Origin: Mangifera indica
Taxonomy: Eukaryota; Streptophyta; Magnoliopsida; Sapindales; Anacardiaceae
DNA: 64,000 bases
Direction of reading: 5' to 3'
Assembly: GCF_011075055.1 (NCBI RefSeq)
Contig: NW_025401168.1
Location: 5,001-69,000 of the forward strand
The position numbers and the translations under genes were made by a program. This document shows, piece by piece, positions 1-13,757 of this stretch; position 1 is the first letter of the stretch, and the number at the start of each line of letters is the position of its first letter. Below the pieces are notes generated by a model, which saw only the letters and a program-made list of their open reading frames with translations, ran no database searches and had not been told where the DNA came from.

Positions 1-3000
1 CCTAAACCCTAAACCCTAAACCCTAAACCCTAAACCCTAAACCCTAAACCCTAAACCCTAAACCCTAAACCCTAAACCCTAAACCCTAAACCCTAAACCC
101 TAAACCCTAAACCCTAAACCCTAAACCCTAAACCCTAAACCCTAAACCCTAAACCCTAAACCCTAAACCCTAAACCCTAAACCCTAAACCCTAAACCCTA
201 AACCCTAAACCCTAAACCCTAAACCCTAAACCCTAAACCCTAAACCCTAAACCCTAAACCCTAAACCCTAAACCCTAAACCCTAAACCCTAAACCCTAAA
301 CCCTAAACCCTAAACCCTAAACCCTAAACCCTAAACCCTAAACCCTAAACCCTAAACCCTAAACCCTAAACCCTAAACCCTAAACCCTAAACCCTAAACC
401 CTAAACCCTAAACCCTAAACCCTAAACCCTAAACCCTAAACCCTAAACCCTAAACCCTAAACCCTAAACCCTAAACCCTAAACCCTAAACCCTAAACCCT
501 AAACCCTAAACCCTAAACCCTAAACCCTAAACCCTAAACCCTAAACCCTAAACCCTAAACCCTAAACCCTAAACCCTAAACCCTAAACCCTAAACCCTAA
601 ACCCTAAACCCTAAACCCTAAACCCTAAACCCTAAACCCTAAACCCTAAACCCTAAACCCTAAACCCTAAACCCTAAACCCTAAACCCTAAACCCTAAAC
701 CCTAAACCCTAAACCCTAAACCCTAAACCCTAAACCCTAAACCCTAAACCCTAAACCCTAAACCCTAAACCCTAAACCCTAAACCCTAAACCCTAAACCC
801 TAAACCCTAAACCCTAAACCCTAAACCCTAAACCCTAAACCCTAAACCCTAAACCCTAAACCCTAAACCCTAAACCCTAAACCCTAAACCCTAAACCCTA
901 AACCCTAAACCCTAAACCCTAAACCCTAAACCCTAAACCCTAAACCCTAAACCCTAAACCCTAAACCCTAAACCCTAAACCCTAAACCCTAAACCCTAAA
1001 CCCTAAACCCTAAACCCTAAACCCTAAACCCTAAACCCTAAACCCTAAACCCTAAACCCTAAACCCTAAACCCTAAACCCTAAACCCTAAACCCTAAACC
1101 CTAAACCCTAAACCCTAAACCCTAAACCCTAAACCCTAAACCCTAAACCCTAAACCCTAAACCCTAAACCCTAAACCCTAAACCCTAAACCCTAAACCCT
1201 AAACCCTAAACCCTAAACCCTAAACCCTAAACCCTAAACCCTAAACCCTAAACCCTAAACCCTAAACCCTAAACCCTAAACCCTAAACCCTAAACCCTAA
1301 ACCCTAAACCCTAAACCCTAAACCCTAAACCCTAAACCCTAAACCCTAAACCCTAAACCCTAAACCCTAAACCCTAAACCCTAAACCCTAAACCCTAAAC
1401 CCTAAACCCTAAACCCTAAACCCTAAACCCTAAACCCTAAACCCTAAACCCTAAACCCTAAACCCTAAACCCTAAACCCTAAACCCTAAACCCTAAACCC
1501 TAAACCCTAAACCCTAAACCCTAAACCCTAAACCCTAAACCCTAAACCCTAAACCCTAAACCCTAAACCCTAAACCCTAAACCCTAAACCCTAAACCCTA
1601 AACCCTAAACCCTAAACCCTAAACCCTAAACCCTAAACCCTAAACCCTAAACCCTAAACCCTAAACCCTAAACCCTAAACCCTAAACCCTAAACCCTAAA
1701 CCCTAAACCCTAAACCCTAAACCCTAAACCCTAAACCCTAAACCCTAAACCCTAAACCCTAAACCCTAAACCCTAAACCCTAAACCCTAAACCCTAAACC
1801 CTAAACCCTAAACCCTAAACCCTAAACCCTAAACCCTAAACCCTAAACCCTAAACCCTAAACCCTAAACCCTAAACCCTAAACCCTAAACCCTAAACCCT
1901 AAACCCTAAACCCTAAACCCTAAACCCTAAACCCTAAACCCTAAACCCTAAACCCTAAACCCTAAACCCTAAACCCTAAACCCTAAACCCTAAACCCTAA
2001 ACCCTAAACCCTAAACCCTAAACCCTAAACCCTAAACCCTAAACCCTAAACCCTAAACCCTAAACCCTAAACCCTAAACCCTAAACCCTAAACCCTAAAC
2101 CCTAAACCCTAAACCCTAAACCCTAAACCCTAAACCCTAAACCCTAAACCCTAAACCCTAAACCCTAAACCCTAAACCCTAAACCCTAAACCCTAAACCC
2201 TAAACCCTAAACCCTAAACCCTAAACCCTAAACCCTAAACCCTAAACCCTAAACCCTAAACCCTAAACCCTAAACCCTAAACCCTAAACCCTAAACCCTA
2301 AACCCTAAACCCTAAACCCTAAACCCTAAACCCTAAACCCTAAACCCTAAACCCTAAACCCTAAACCCTAAACCCTAAACCCTAAACCCTAAACCCTAAA
2401 CCCTAAACCCTAAACCCTAAACCCTAAACCCTAAACCCTAAACCCTAAACCCTAAACCCTAAACCCTAAACCCTAAACCCTAAACCCTAAACCCTAAACC
2501 CTAAACCCTAAACCCTAAACCCTAAACCCTAAACCCTAAACCCTAAACCCTAAACCCTAAACCCTAAACCCTAAACCCTAAACCCTAAACCCTAAACCCT
2601 AAACCCTAAACCCTAAACCCTAAACCCTAAACCCTAAACCCTAAACCCTAAACCCTAAACCCTAAACCCTAAACCCTAAACCCTAAACCCTAAACCCTAA
2701 ACCCTAAACCCTAAACCCTAAACCCTAAACCCTAAACCCTAAACCCTAAACCCTAAACCCTAAACCCTAAACCCTAAACCCTAAACCCTAAACCCTAAAC
2801 CCTAAACCCTAAACCCTAAACCCTAAACCCTAAACCCTAAACCCTAAACCCTAAACCCTAAACCCTAAACCCTAAACCCTAAACCCTAAACCCTAAACCC
2901 TAAACCCTAAACCCTAAACCCTAAACCCTAAACCCTAAACCCTAAACCCTAAACCCTAAACCCTAAACCCTAAACCCTAAACCCTAAACCCTAAACCCTA

Positions 3001-6000
3001 AACCCTAAACCCTAAACCCTAAACCCTAAACCCTAAACCCTAAACCCTAAACCCTAAACCCTAAACCCTAAACCCTAAACCCTAAACCCTAAACCCTAAA
3101 CCCTAAACCCTAAACCCTAAACCCTAAACCCTAAACCCTAAACCCTAAACCCTAAACCCTAAACCCTAAACCCTAAACCCTAAACCCTAAACCCTAAACC
3201 CTAAACCCTAAACCCTAAACCCTAAACCCTAAACCCTAAACCCTAAACCCTAAACCCTAAACCCTAAACCCTAAACCCTAAACCCTAAACCCTAAACCCT
3301 AAACCCTAAACCCTAAACCCTAAACCCTAAACCCTAAACCCTAAACCCTAAACCCTAAACCCTAAACCCTAAACCCTAAACCCTAAACCCTAAACCCTAA
3401 ACCCTAAACCCTAAACCCTAAACCCTAAACCCTAAACCCTAAACCCTAAACCCTAAACCCTAAACCCTAAACCCTAAACCCTAAACCCTAAACCCTAAAC
3501 CCTAAACCCTAAACCCTAAACCCTAAACCCTAAACCCTAAACCCTAAACCCTAAACCCTAAACCCTAAACCCTAAACCCTAAACCCTAAACCCTAAACCC
3601 TAAACCCTAAACCCTAAACCCTAAACCCTAAACCCTAAACCCTAAACCCTAAACCCTAAACCCTAAACCCTAAACCCTAAACCCTAAACCCTAAACCCTA
3701 AACCCTAAACCCTAAACCCTAAACCCTAAACCCTAAACCCTAAACCCTAAACCCTAAACCCTAAACCCTAAACCCTAAACCCTAAACCCTAAACCCTAAA
3801 CCCTAAACCCTAAACCCTAAACCCTAAACCCTAAACCCTAAACCCTAAACCCTAAACCCTAAACCCTAAACCCTAAACCCTAAACCCTAAACCCTAAACC
3901 CTAAACCCTAAACCCTAAACCCTAAACCCTAAACCCTAAACCCTAAACCCTAAACCCTAAACCCTAAACCCTAAACCCTAAACCCTAAACCCTAAACCCT
4001 AAACCCTAAACCCTAAACCCTAAACCCTAAACCCTAAACCCTAAACCCTAAACCCTAAACCCTAAACCCTAAACCCTAAACCCTAAACCCTAAACCCTAA
4101 ACCCTAAACCCTAAACCCTAAACCCTAAACCCTAAACCCTAAACCCTAAACCCTAAACCCTAAACCCTAAACCCTAAACCCTAAACCCTAAACCCTAAAC
4201 CCTAAACCCTAAACCCTAAACCCTAAACCCTAAACCCTAAACCCTAAACCCTAAACCCTAAACCCTAAACCCTAAACCCTAAACCCTAAACCCTAAACCC
4301 TAAACCCTAAACCCTAAACCCTAAACCCTAAACCCTAAACCCTAAACCCTAAACCCTAAACCCTAAACCCTAAACCCTAAACCCTAAACCCTAAACCCTA
4401 AACCCTAAACCCTAAACCCTAAACCCTAAACCCTAAACCCTAAACCCTAAACCCTAAACCCTAAACCCTAAACCCTAAACCCTAAACCCTAAACCCTAAA
4501 CCCTAAACCCTAAACCCTAAACCCTAAACCCTAAACCCTAAACCCTAAACCCTAAACCCTAAACCCTAAACCCTAAACCCTAAACCCTAAACCCTAAACC
4601 CTAAACCCTAAACCCTAAACCCTAAACCCTAAACCCTAAACCCTAAACCCTAAACCCTAAACCCTAAACCCTAAACCCTAAACCCTAAACCCTAAACCCT
4701 AAACCCTAAACCCTAAACCCTAAACCCTAAACCCTAAACCCTAAACCCTAAACCCTAAACCCTAAACCCTAAACCCTAAACCCTAAACCCTAAACCCTAA
4801 ACCCTAAACCCTAAACCCTAAACCCTAAACCCTAAACCCTAAACCCTAAACCCTAAACCCTAAACCCTAAACCCTAAACCCTAAACCCTAAACCCTAAAC
4901 CCTAAACCCTAAACCCTAAACCCTAAACCCTAAACCCTAAACCCTAAACCCTAAACCCTAAACCCTAAACCCTAAACCCTAAACCCTAAACCCTAAACCC
5001 TAAACCCTAAACCCTAAACCCTAAACCCTAAACCCTAAACCCTAAACCCTAAACCCTAAACCCTAAACCCTAAACCCTAAACCCTAAACCCTAAACCCTA
5101 AACCCTAAACCCTAAACCCTAAACCCTAAACCCTAAACCCTAAACCCTAAACCCTAAACCCTAAACCCTAAACCCTAAACCCTAAACCCTAAACCCTAAA
5201 CCCTAAACCCTAAACCCTAAACCCTAAACCCTAAACCCTAAACCCTAAACCCTAAACCCTAAACCCTAAACCCTAAACCCTAAACCCTAAACCCTAAACC
5301 CTAAACCCTAAACCCTAAACCCTAAACCCTAAACCCTAAACCCTAAACCCTAAACCCTAAACCCTAAACCCTAAACCCTAAACCCTAAACCCTAAACCCT
5401 AAACCCTAAACCCTAAACCCTAAACCCTAAACCCTAAACCCTAAACCCTAAACCCTAAACCCTAAACCCTAAACCCTAAACCCTAAACCCTAAACCCTAA
5501 ACCCTAAACCCTAAACCCTAAACCCTAAACCCTAAACCCTAAACCCTAAACCCTAAACCCTAAACCCTAAACCCTAAACCCTAAACCCTAAACCCTAAAC
5601 CCTAAACCCTAAACCCTAAACCCTAAACCCTAAACCCTAAACCCTAAACCCTAAACCCTAAACCCTAAACCCTAAACCCTAAACCCTAAACCCTAAACCC
5701 TAAACCCTAAACCCTAAACCCTAAACCCTAAACCCTAAACCCTAAACCCTAAACCCTAAACCCTAAACCCTAAACCCTAAACCCTAAACCCTAAACCCTA
5801 AACCCTAAACCCTAAACCCTAAACCCTAAACCCTAAACCCTAAACCCTAAACCCTAAACCCTAAACCCTAAACCCTAAACCCTAAACCCTAAACCCTAAA
5901 CCCTAAACCCTAAACCCTAAACCCTAAACCCTAAACCCTAAACCCTAAACCCTAAACCCTAAACCCTAAACCCTAAACCCTAAACCCTAAACCCTAAACC

Positions 6001-9000
6001 CTAAACCCTAAACCCTAAACCCTAAACCCTAAACCCTAAACCCTAAACCCTAAACCCTAAACCCTAAACCCTAAACCCTAAACCCTAAACCCTAAACCCT
6101 AAACCCTAAACCCTAAACCCTAAACCCTAAACCCTAAACCCTAAACCCTAAACCCTAAACCCTACTGAAACCCTAAACCCTAAACCCTAAACCCTAAACC
6201 CTAAACCCTAAACCCTAAACCCTAAACCCTAAACCCTAAACCCTAAACCCTAAACCCTAAACCCTAAAACCTAAACCCTAAACCCTAAACCCTAAACCCT
6301 AAACCCTAAACCCTAAACCCTAAACCCTAAACCCTAAACCCTAAACCCTAAACCCTAAACCCTAAACCCTAAACCCTAAACCCTAAACCCTAAACCCTAA
6401 ACCCTAAACCCTAAACCCTAAACCCTAAACCCTAAACCCTAAACCCTAAACCCTAAACCCTAAACCCTAAACCCTAAACCCTAAACCCTAAACCCTAAAC
6501 CCTAAACCCTAAACCCTAAACCCTACCCTAAACCCTAAACCCTAAACCCTAAACCCTAAACCCTAAACCCTAAACCCTAAACCCTAAACCCTAAACCCTA
6601 AACCCTAAACCCTAAACCCTAAACCCTAAACCCTAAACCCTAAACCCTAAACCCTAAACCCTAAACCCTAAACCCTAAACCCTAAACCCTAAACCCTAAA
6701 CCCTAAACCCTAAACCCTAAACCCTAAACCCTAAACCCTAAACCCTAAACCCTAAACCCTAAACCCTAAACCCTAAACCCTAAACCCTAAACCCTAAACC
6801 CTAAACCCTAAACCCTAAACCCTAAACCCTAAACCCTAAACCCTAAACCCTAAACCCTAAACCCTAAACCCTAAACCCTAAACCCTAAACCCTAAACCCT
6901 AAACCCTAAACCCTAAACCCTAAACCCTAAACCCTAAACCCTAAACCCTAAACCCTAAACCCTAAACCCTAAACCCTAAACCCTAAACCCTAAACCCTAA
7001 ACCCTAAACCCTAAACCCTAAACCCTAAACCCTAAACCCTAAACCCTAAACCCTAAACCCTAAACCCTAAACCCTAAACCCTAAACCCTAAACCCTAAAC
7101 CCTAAACCCTAAACCCTAAACCCTAAACCCTAAACCCTAAACCCTAAACCCTAAACCCTAAACCCTAAACCCTAAACCCTAAACCCTAAACCCTAAACCC
7201 TAAACCCTAAACCCTAAACCCTAAACCCTAAACCCTAAACCCTAAACCCTAAACCCTAAACCCTAAACCCTAAACCCTAAACCCTAAACCCTAAACCCTA
7301 AACCCTAAACCCTAAACCCTAAACCCTAAACCCTAAACCCTAAACCCTAAACCCTAAACCCTAAACCCTAAACCCTAAACCCTAAACCCTAAACCCTAAA
7401 CCCTAAACCCTAAACCCTAAACCCTAAACCCTAAACCCTAAACCCTAAACCCTAAACCCTAAACCCTAAACCCTAAACCCTAAACCCTAAACCCTAAACC
7501 CTAAACCCTAAACCCTAAACCCTAAACCCTAAACCCTAAACCCTAAAAACCCTAAACCCTAAACCCTAAACCCTAAACCCTAAACCCTAAACCCTAAACC
7601 CTAAACCCTAAACCCTAAACCCTAAACCCTAAACCCTAAACCCTAAACCCTAAACCCTAAACCCTAAACCCTAAACCCTAAACCCTAAACCCTAAACCCT
7701 AAACCCTAAACCCTAAACCCTAAACCCTAAACCCTAAACCCTAAACCCTAAACCCTAAACCCTAAACCCTAAACCCTAAACCCTAAACCCTAAACCCTAA
7801 ACCCTAAACCCTAAACCCTAAACCCTAAACCCTAAACCCTAAACCCTAAACCCTAAACCCTAAACCCTAAACCCTAAACCCTAAACCCTAAACCCTAAAC
7901 CCTAAACCCTAAACCCTAAACCCTAAACCCTAAACCCTAAACCCTAAACCCTAAACCCTAAACCCTAAACCCTAAACCCTAAACCCTAAACCCTAAACCC
8001 TAAACCCTAAACCCTAAACCCTAAACCCTAAACCCTAAACCCTAAACCCTAAACCCTAAACCCTAAACCCTAAACCCTAAACCCTAAACCCTAAACCCTA
8101 AACCCTAAACCCTAAACCCTAAACCCTAAACCCTAAACCCTAAACCCTAAACCCTAAACCCTAAACCCTAAACCCTAAACCCTAAACCCTAAACCCTAAA
8201 CCCTAAACCCTAAACCCTAAACCCTAAACCCTAAACCCTAAACCCTAAACCCTAAACCCTAAACCCTAAACCCTAAACCCTAAACCCTAAACCCTAAACC
8301 CTAAACCCTAAACCCTAAACCCTAAACCCTAAACCCTAAACCCTAAACCCTAAACCCTAAACCCTAAACCCTAAACCCTAAACCCTAAACCCTAAACCCT
8401 AAACCCTAAACCCTAAACCCTAAACCCTAAACCCTAAACCCTAAACCCTAAACCCTAAACCCTAAACCCTAAACCCTAAACCCTAAACCCTAAACCCTAA
8501 ACCCTAAACCCTAAACCCTAAACCCTAAACCCTAAACCCTAAACCCTAAACCCTAAACCCTAAACCCTAAACCCTAAACCCTAAACCCTAAACCCTAAAC
8601 CCTAAACCCTAAACCCTAAACCCTAAACCCTAAACCCTAAACCCTAAACCCTAAACCCTAAACCCTAAACCCTAAACCCTAAACCCTAAACCCTAAACCC
8701 TAAACCCTAAACCCTAAACCCTAAACCCTAAACCCTAAACCCTAAACCCTAAACCCTAAACCCTAAACCCTAAACCCTAAACCCTAAACCCTAAACCCTA
8801 AAACCCTAAACCCTAAACCCTAAACCCTAAACCCTAAACCCTAAACCCTAAACCCTAAACCCTAAACCCTTACTGAAACCCTAAACCCTAAACCCTAAAC
8901 CCTAAACCCTAAACCCTAAACCCTAAACCCTAAACCCTAAACCCTAAACCCTAAACCCTAACCCTAAACCCTAAACCCTAAACCCTAAACCCTAAACCCT

Positions 9001-10094
9001 AAACCCTAAACCCTAAACCCTAAACCCTAAACCCTAAACCCTAAACCCTAAACCCTTACTGAAACCCTAAACCCTAAACCCTAAACCCTAAACCCTAAAC
9101 CCTAAACCCTAAACCCTAAACCCTAAACCCTAAAACCCTAAACCCTAAACCCTAAACCCTAAACCCTAAACCCTAAACCCTAAACCCTAAACCCTAAACC
9201 CTAAACCCTAAACCCTAAACCCTAAACCCTAAACCCTAAACCCTAAACCCTAAACCCTAAACCCTAAACCCTAAACCCTAAACCCTAAACCCTAAACCCT
9301 AAACCCTAAAACCCTAAACCCTAAACCCTAAACCCTAAACCCTAAACCCTAAACCCTAAACCCTAAACCCTAAACCCTAAACCCTAAACCCTAAACCCTA
9401 AACCCTAAACCCTAAACCCTAAACCCTAAACCCTAAACCCTAAACCCTAAACCCTAAACCCTAAACCCTAAACCCTAAACCCTAAACCCTAAAACATGCG
9501 TTACTGAAACCCTAAACCCTAAACCCTAAACCCTAAACCCTAAACCCTAAACCCTAAACCCTAAACCCTAAACCCTAAACCCTAAACCCTAAACCCTAAA
9601 CCCTAAACCCTAAACCCTAAACCCTAAACCCTAAACCCTAAACCCTAAACCCTAAACCCTAAACCCTAAACCCTAAACCCTAAACCCTAAACCCTAAACC
9701 CTAAACCCTAAACCCTAAACCCTAAACCCTAAACCCTAAACCCTAAACCCTAAACCCTAAACCCTAAACCCTAAACCCTAAACCCTAAACCCTAAACCCT
9801 AAACCCTAAACCCTAAACCCTAAACCCTAAACCCTAAACCCTAAACCCTAAACCCTAAACCCTAAACCCTAAACCCTAAACCCTAAACCCTAAACCCTAA
9901 ACCCTAAACCCTAAACCCTAAACCCTAAACCCTAAACCCTAAACCCTAAACCCTAAACCCTAAACCCTAAACCCTAAACCCTAAACCCTAAACCCTAAAC
10001 CCTAAACCCTAAACCCTAAACCCTAAACCCTAAACCCTAAACCCTAAACCCTAAACCCTAAACCCTAAACCCTAAACCCTAAACCCTAAACCCT

Positions 10095-10165
10095 AAAAAA
10101 AAAAAAAAAAAAAAAAAACATGCGTTATTGAAACCCTAAAACCCTAAAACCCTAAAACCCTAAAC
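10095..10165. repeat. Poly(A) tract, ACATGCGTTATTGAAA insert and CCCTAAAA variants in telomere
   Basis: A run of 24 A (10095-10118) is followed by CATGCGTTATTGAAA and then by about four CCCTAAAA octamers before the array returns to the normal heptamer. The same insert without the long poly(A) occurs at 9491-9507 with one base difference (TTACTGAAA). This is the most elaborate of the five telomere interruptions. Confidence 0.9.
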
Positions 10166-10380
10166 CCTAAACCCTAAACCCTAAACCCTAAACCCTAAAC
10201 CCTAAACCCTAAACCCTAAACCCTAAACCCTAAACCCTAAACCCTAAACCCTAAACCCTAAACCCTAAACCCTAAACCCTAAACCCTAAACCCTAAACCC
10301 TAAACCCTAAACCCTAAACCCTAAACCCTAAACCCTAAACCCTAAACCCTAAACCCTAAACCCTAAACCCTAAACCCTAA

Positions 10381-10606
10381 ACCCTAACCCCTAAACCCTA
10401 AACCCCTAAACCCCTAAACCCTAAACCCCTAAACCCTAAACCCTAAACCCTAAACCCTAAACCCTTAACCCTAAACCCTTAACCCTACACCCTTAACCCC
10501 AAACCCTAAACCCTTAACCCTTAACCCTAAACCCCAAACCCCAAACCCCAAACCCTAAACCCTTAACCCTAAACCCTTAACCCTAAACCCTAAACCCTAA
10601 ACCCTT
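10381..10606. repeat. Degenerate inner edge of the telomere
   Basis: The last 225 bases of the array mix CCCTAAA with CCCCTAAA, CCCTTAA, CCCCAAA and CCCTACA units, then the motif stops at about 10606. Such variant units mark the telomere/subtelomere boundary, where telomerase no longer rewrites the sequence and mutations accumulate. Confidence 0.95.
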
Positions 10607-11929
10607 ATAAAGTATCATTTTTTTAATTATTTTTCCATTCCTTATTTTTCAGTATTAGTTGCCATGCACGTAATTCCCATACATATCTATTTTTGCATGT
10701 TTTTAATTTCATTTCCAATTTTGAAGGATGCATAAATCATCAATTGCATTATATGCCATTTATTAATACCATTGCATTATCTCCTCTTTTGTTGTACTTT
10801 GTTTATGACTACCAGGTGATCTTTTCTTCTATTGTAGTTAGAAACCTGGTTGTAGCATTTGAAGGAGATGGAGCAGGAATTGTTTACCTGATGGGTTTCA
10901 GTAATTGATGCCTTCTTATTCAATTAATAGATTAGGTAGTTAATATTATCAGTAATGATGTTATCTTTTCTTTCCCGGTGCTCTCTTATTTATATATTTG
11001 CATGATTTATTTTGTATTTGGTTGCAGTGTTTGACTTAATATTCCTCTTCTTGATTTTTTTTACGGCTAGAGAGCACGACATAGTGGGAAGAACTGTTAA
11101 GGTGTACCATTACCCAATTTAAATTTTTGTTTATTGGGTGATTTAAGATGTATCATTTGCTTAATTTGGGTAAGGGTTTGGTGGGTTTGAGGTTAGCTTC
11201 CGGTATCATGTAATTTTGTTGACTCCTTTTGTGTTTTTCATGAGACTTTTGTATGTTTTTCATAAGACTTTTGTCATGCAATTTTGTTGCAATATGCAGT
11301 AATTGTCATTATTTTTTTTCAATGTTGTTGCAATATGTGCTTATTATTTTTTTTTATTTATTTATAGTTGTTTTGTAGTTTGTGTCTCAATAGATTTTTC
11401 AAAAATGTTTAGTAGTTTTGATAGGAAATGTTTGGTTGATGATAACTTTCATTTTTTTAGAACAGTTGTGGATGTTTTACTTTTGTTTTTATTATCTTGT
11501 GTAATTATATTCATGTTCGATTTTGTATAACTGTTACAATAATAGGAACAGTAATAAGAATAGGCGCAGATGTGGGAAATAATTCATGTTTCATCATTAC
11601 TAAAATTCAACATAAGTTATTTGTAACACTGTGCTTTTTTTTTTTTTTTTTGTGTGTTTTTTCAGTTCAGAATATTCTATTGTAGTATGACAATTCTTAC
11701 TAAATTAGATGATTTTTTAGATATTTCTTTTCTCTCTTTATAATTTTCTTCCCAAATCTCTTCTTGTCCTAATTCTTTTGTCACGTTCTGTTGCTACAAT
11801 ATGTCTATATTCATTCAACTACAGATTTTTCATATGGAAAATACAATATACTTTTTTAACCAAAATCGTTTTGTATCAAAATTTTTAATTAGAAAATCTG
11901 GCGAATAGCTCAAGCTCGACTAAGGCCGG
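10607..11929. other. AT-rich subtelomeric DNA, no gene recognised
   Basis: AT-rich, T-run-rich sequence directly inside the telomere. Open frames are short and of low complexity (F, Y, V-rich) and none resembles a known family. I see no tandem satellite here. One short stretch (11072-11119) reads like a fragment of a chromatin-binding fold but is too short to call. Confidence 0.6.
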
Positions 11930-12000
11930 CTCATTTCGGACTCGCCTGAGCCAAGCTCGAGCTCGAGCTCGAGCTAGCTCAATTCGAGTCCAGCCCTAGG
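11930..12000. repeat. GAGCTC/CTCGAG-rich dispersed repeat fragment
   Basis: A compact stretch of overlapping AGCTCGAGCTCGAGCTCGAG motifs within GC-richer DNA. Similar GAGCTTG/GCTCGA-rich patches recur at about 14380-14460 and 23465-23580. This kind of sequence is commonly seen in plant dispersed repeats. I cannot assign the family. Confidence 0.5.
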
Positions 12001-12479
12001 GAAATGCATGAGTTGATATGTTTAATTTGTTATATAGATATTGCCATGATGATTATGTTATAGTTGAGATGATCTCCTGCTGAATGAAATCTAGTTGTGA
12101 TATGGAATTTTAGGAGGGGTTGAATGGTCTCATAATATAGAAAAGTTAGGCTTGATGTGTGTTAATCCTCTATATTATGATTAATAGTTTGAGTTCTAAT
12201 GCTTTGAGTTAGTGCGTTTGATCCCTTGGGTGTTCATTTGTGTTAAGAATTGGCTTATTGCAATGTAAGGATTATTATTTGTGCCAAGGAATGTATAGAC
12301 AGTGAGTTATTGCATAAAAACAAAGTAGAGATTGAAATTAGGTTTTTCTCGATTTGTTGTCTACATTCGTTACTCAGCCATGTGGTATGAGACGAACGCT
12401 TGTGTGTGCGAACCCTAGATTTCAGGTCGAGTTTTCTGGCAGTCCATTGATCGTTGGACATTGTTAACCGGTGAACAAT
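12001..12479. other. Intergenic, no gene recognised
   Basis: AT-rich single-copy-looking DNA. A short minus-strand reading frame at 12255-12461 uses no recognisable domain and begins in repeat-like sequence. Confidence 0.5.
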
Positions 12480-13640
12480 GAACTAGGACGTGAACATTTC
12501 TTGTATAGAATTATTACAATCGTGGGTGGGGTGAAATGACTATAATACCCTTACAAAGTAGTGCAATTGATAATAGAAAAGGAAAGCGAAATAAATATTT
12601 AGAGAGGCACACACTTGTGTGTATAGAAAATTTGCACACAGGAAGATGTCATAATAAGGTAGCCGTGTGTGTAGAATAAAAAGGGACACACCTCTGTGTG
12701 TCCATAGGCACACACTCGTGTATGTAGTAGAGTTAATGAAATGAGAAAGGGAATTAGACTAAGGGTATATGGGTTGTCCCGAGCAACAATACCAAGATTC
12801 CAAGTACGCAGTAGTATCCTAAATGCTTAAGAGTTAAGTTACAGAATGGCACGAGATACATTTTAGGTGGAAGCAAGAGCGAGTCAAGTTAAGACTTGAG
12901 ATGCATGCATACTAAACATCATAAGATAGTTATAAAGGGTTACCATAAGTATACATTTCCTATACCGCTCGTAATAGGGCATATATGCAATAAGACATCG
13001 AACCTATAATAGAGTACTTGCTTATACTAGAACTCAACTGAGATATAGTTTTGTGTAATGGAATAAAAAGATGGCTCATATGGCTAAGGTGTTAAATCTT
13101 TGTATTCGATCAACCGATTAGCTTAGTACACAGTTTTAGATTACAATTTCAAATTCAAATGTTTCCACCAAGTTTAGTACGGGCACGTCAAATAGAAATT
13201 TGAACAGTAGTTCTTTAGTGACTGAGCAAAACATAATTTGACCCGGGAGTTATGATATGCAGTCTAGATATTTCTTAAAGTATAGTATAAGCATAAAGAC
13301 AGTATATAGAACCAATTATCATTTATAAGGGAGTTTGATGTCGATTTCGGATGACAGAGATAGTAAAGGTCGAGACTAAGGGCATGTTGGGGATTTTAGT
13401 GGAAGTTATCAGTAGAGTCTCCTAAATATTGAATGTTTTATCACTCATTCCTCTACTTTCATATATACAGCTATAGATGATCATGATGGTTGCAGAACGA
13501 GCGATGGTCAATGAACATAAAGTTGTGAGGGCATTCCAGTCATTTCAGTTTTATCAGTTTTATTTCATTATTATTTTGTGACGGTATTTGACTATATATA
13601 TTATAGTTTTTAGGTATGTTTATGAGATTAAACATTTTTT
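12480..13640. mobile_element. Probable LTR-retrotransposon remnant
   Basis: Two features suggest a decayed LTR. First, a cluster of short inverted CACACA...TGTGTG words lies at 12607-12725, a pattern often seen in plant Gypsy-type LTRs. Second, a stretch at 13430-13500 resembles the 'TCACTNA...CTTTCAT...GCAG' splice-like stretch near the end of the better preserved LTR-like sequence at 59580-59640. No coding domain, primer-binding site or paired LTR was found, so this is a tentative call. Confidence 0.3.
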
Positions 13641-13673
13641 GAATGGTTGATTTGATTTATATTTCAAATATAG

Positions 13674-13674
<1 letters not shown>

Positions 13675-13753
<79 letters not shown>
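13675..13753. repeat. (TA)n microsatellite, about 39 units
   Basis: An uninterrupted TA dinucleotide run of about 79 bases inside AT-rich DNA. A second TA run lies at 57839-57877. Confidence 0.97.

Positions 13754-13757
<4 letters not shown>

Larger units (their letters stand above)
1..10606. repeat. Telomere: CCCTAAA array at chromosome end
   Basis: About 1,500 copies of the Arabidopsis-type plant telomere heptamer, written CCCTAAA on the + strand. This is the expected orientation for a left chromosome end, with the G-rich strand running toward base 1. The first 6.1 kb shows no variant that I could see. From there inward single-unit variants appear (extra or missing A or C near 6270, 6521-6530, 7541-7550, 8801, 8961, 9135 and 9310). 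Related non-telomeric interruptions ending in ACTGAAA or ATTGAAA occur near 6163, 8868, 9055, 9497 and 10119. The gradient from homogeneous distal to variant-rich proximal is typical of telomeres maintained by telomerase at the tip. Confidence 0.99.

Noticed and set aside
1..10606. Regular repeat array that could resemble CRISPR or satellite DNA
   Set aside because: The unit is 7 bases with no spacers and is the canonical plant telomere motif.
11072..11119. Frame reading EHDIVGRTVKVYHYP, like the start of a Tudor-type domain in MSH6-like proteins
   Set aside because: Only about 16 residues, no continuation on either side and no plausible exon borders. A chance match is likely.
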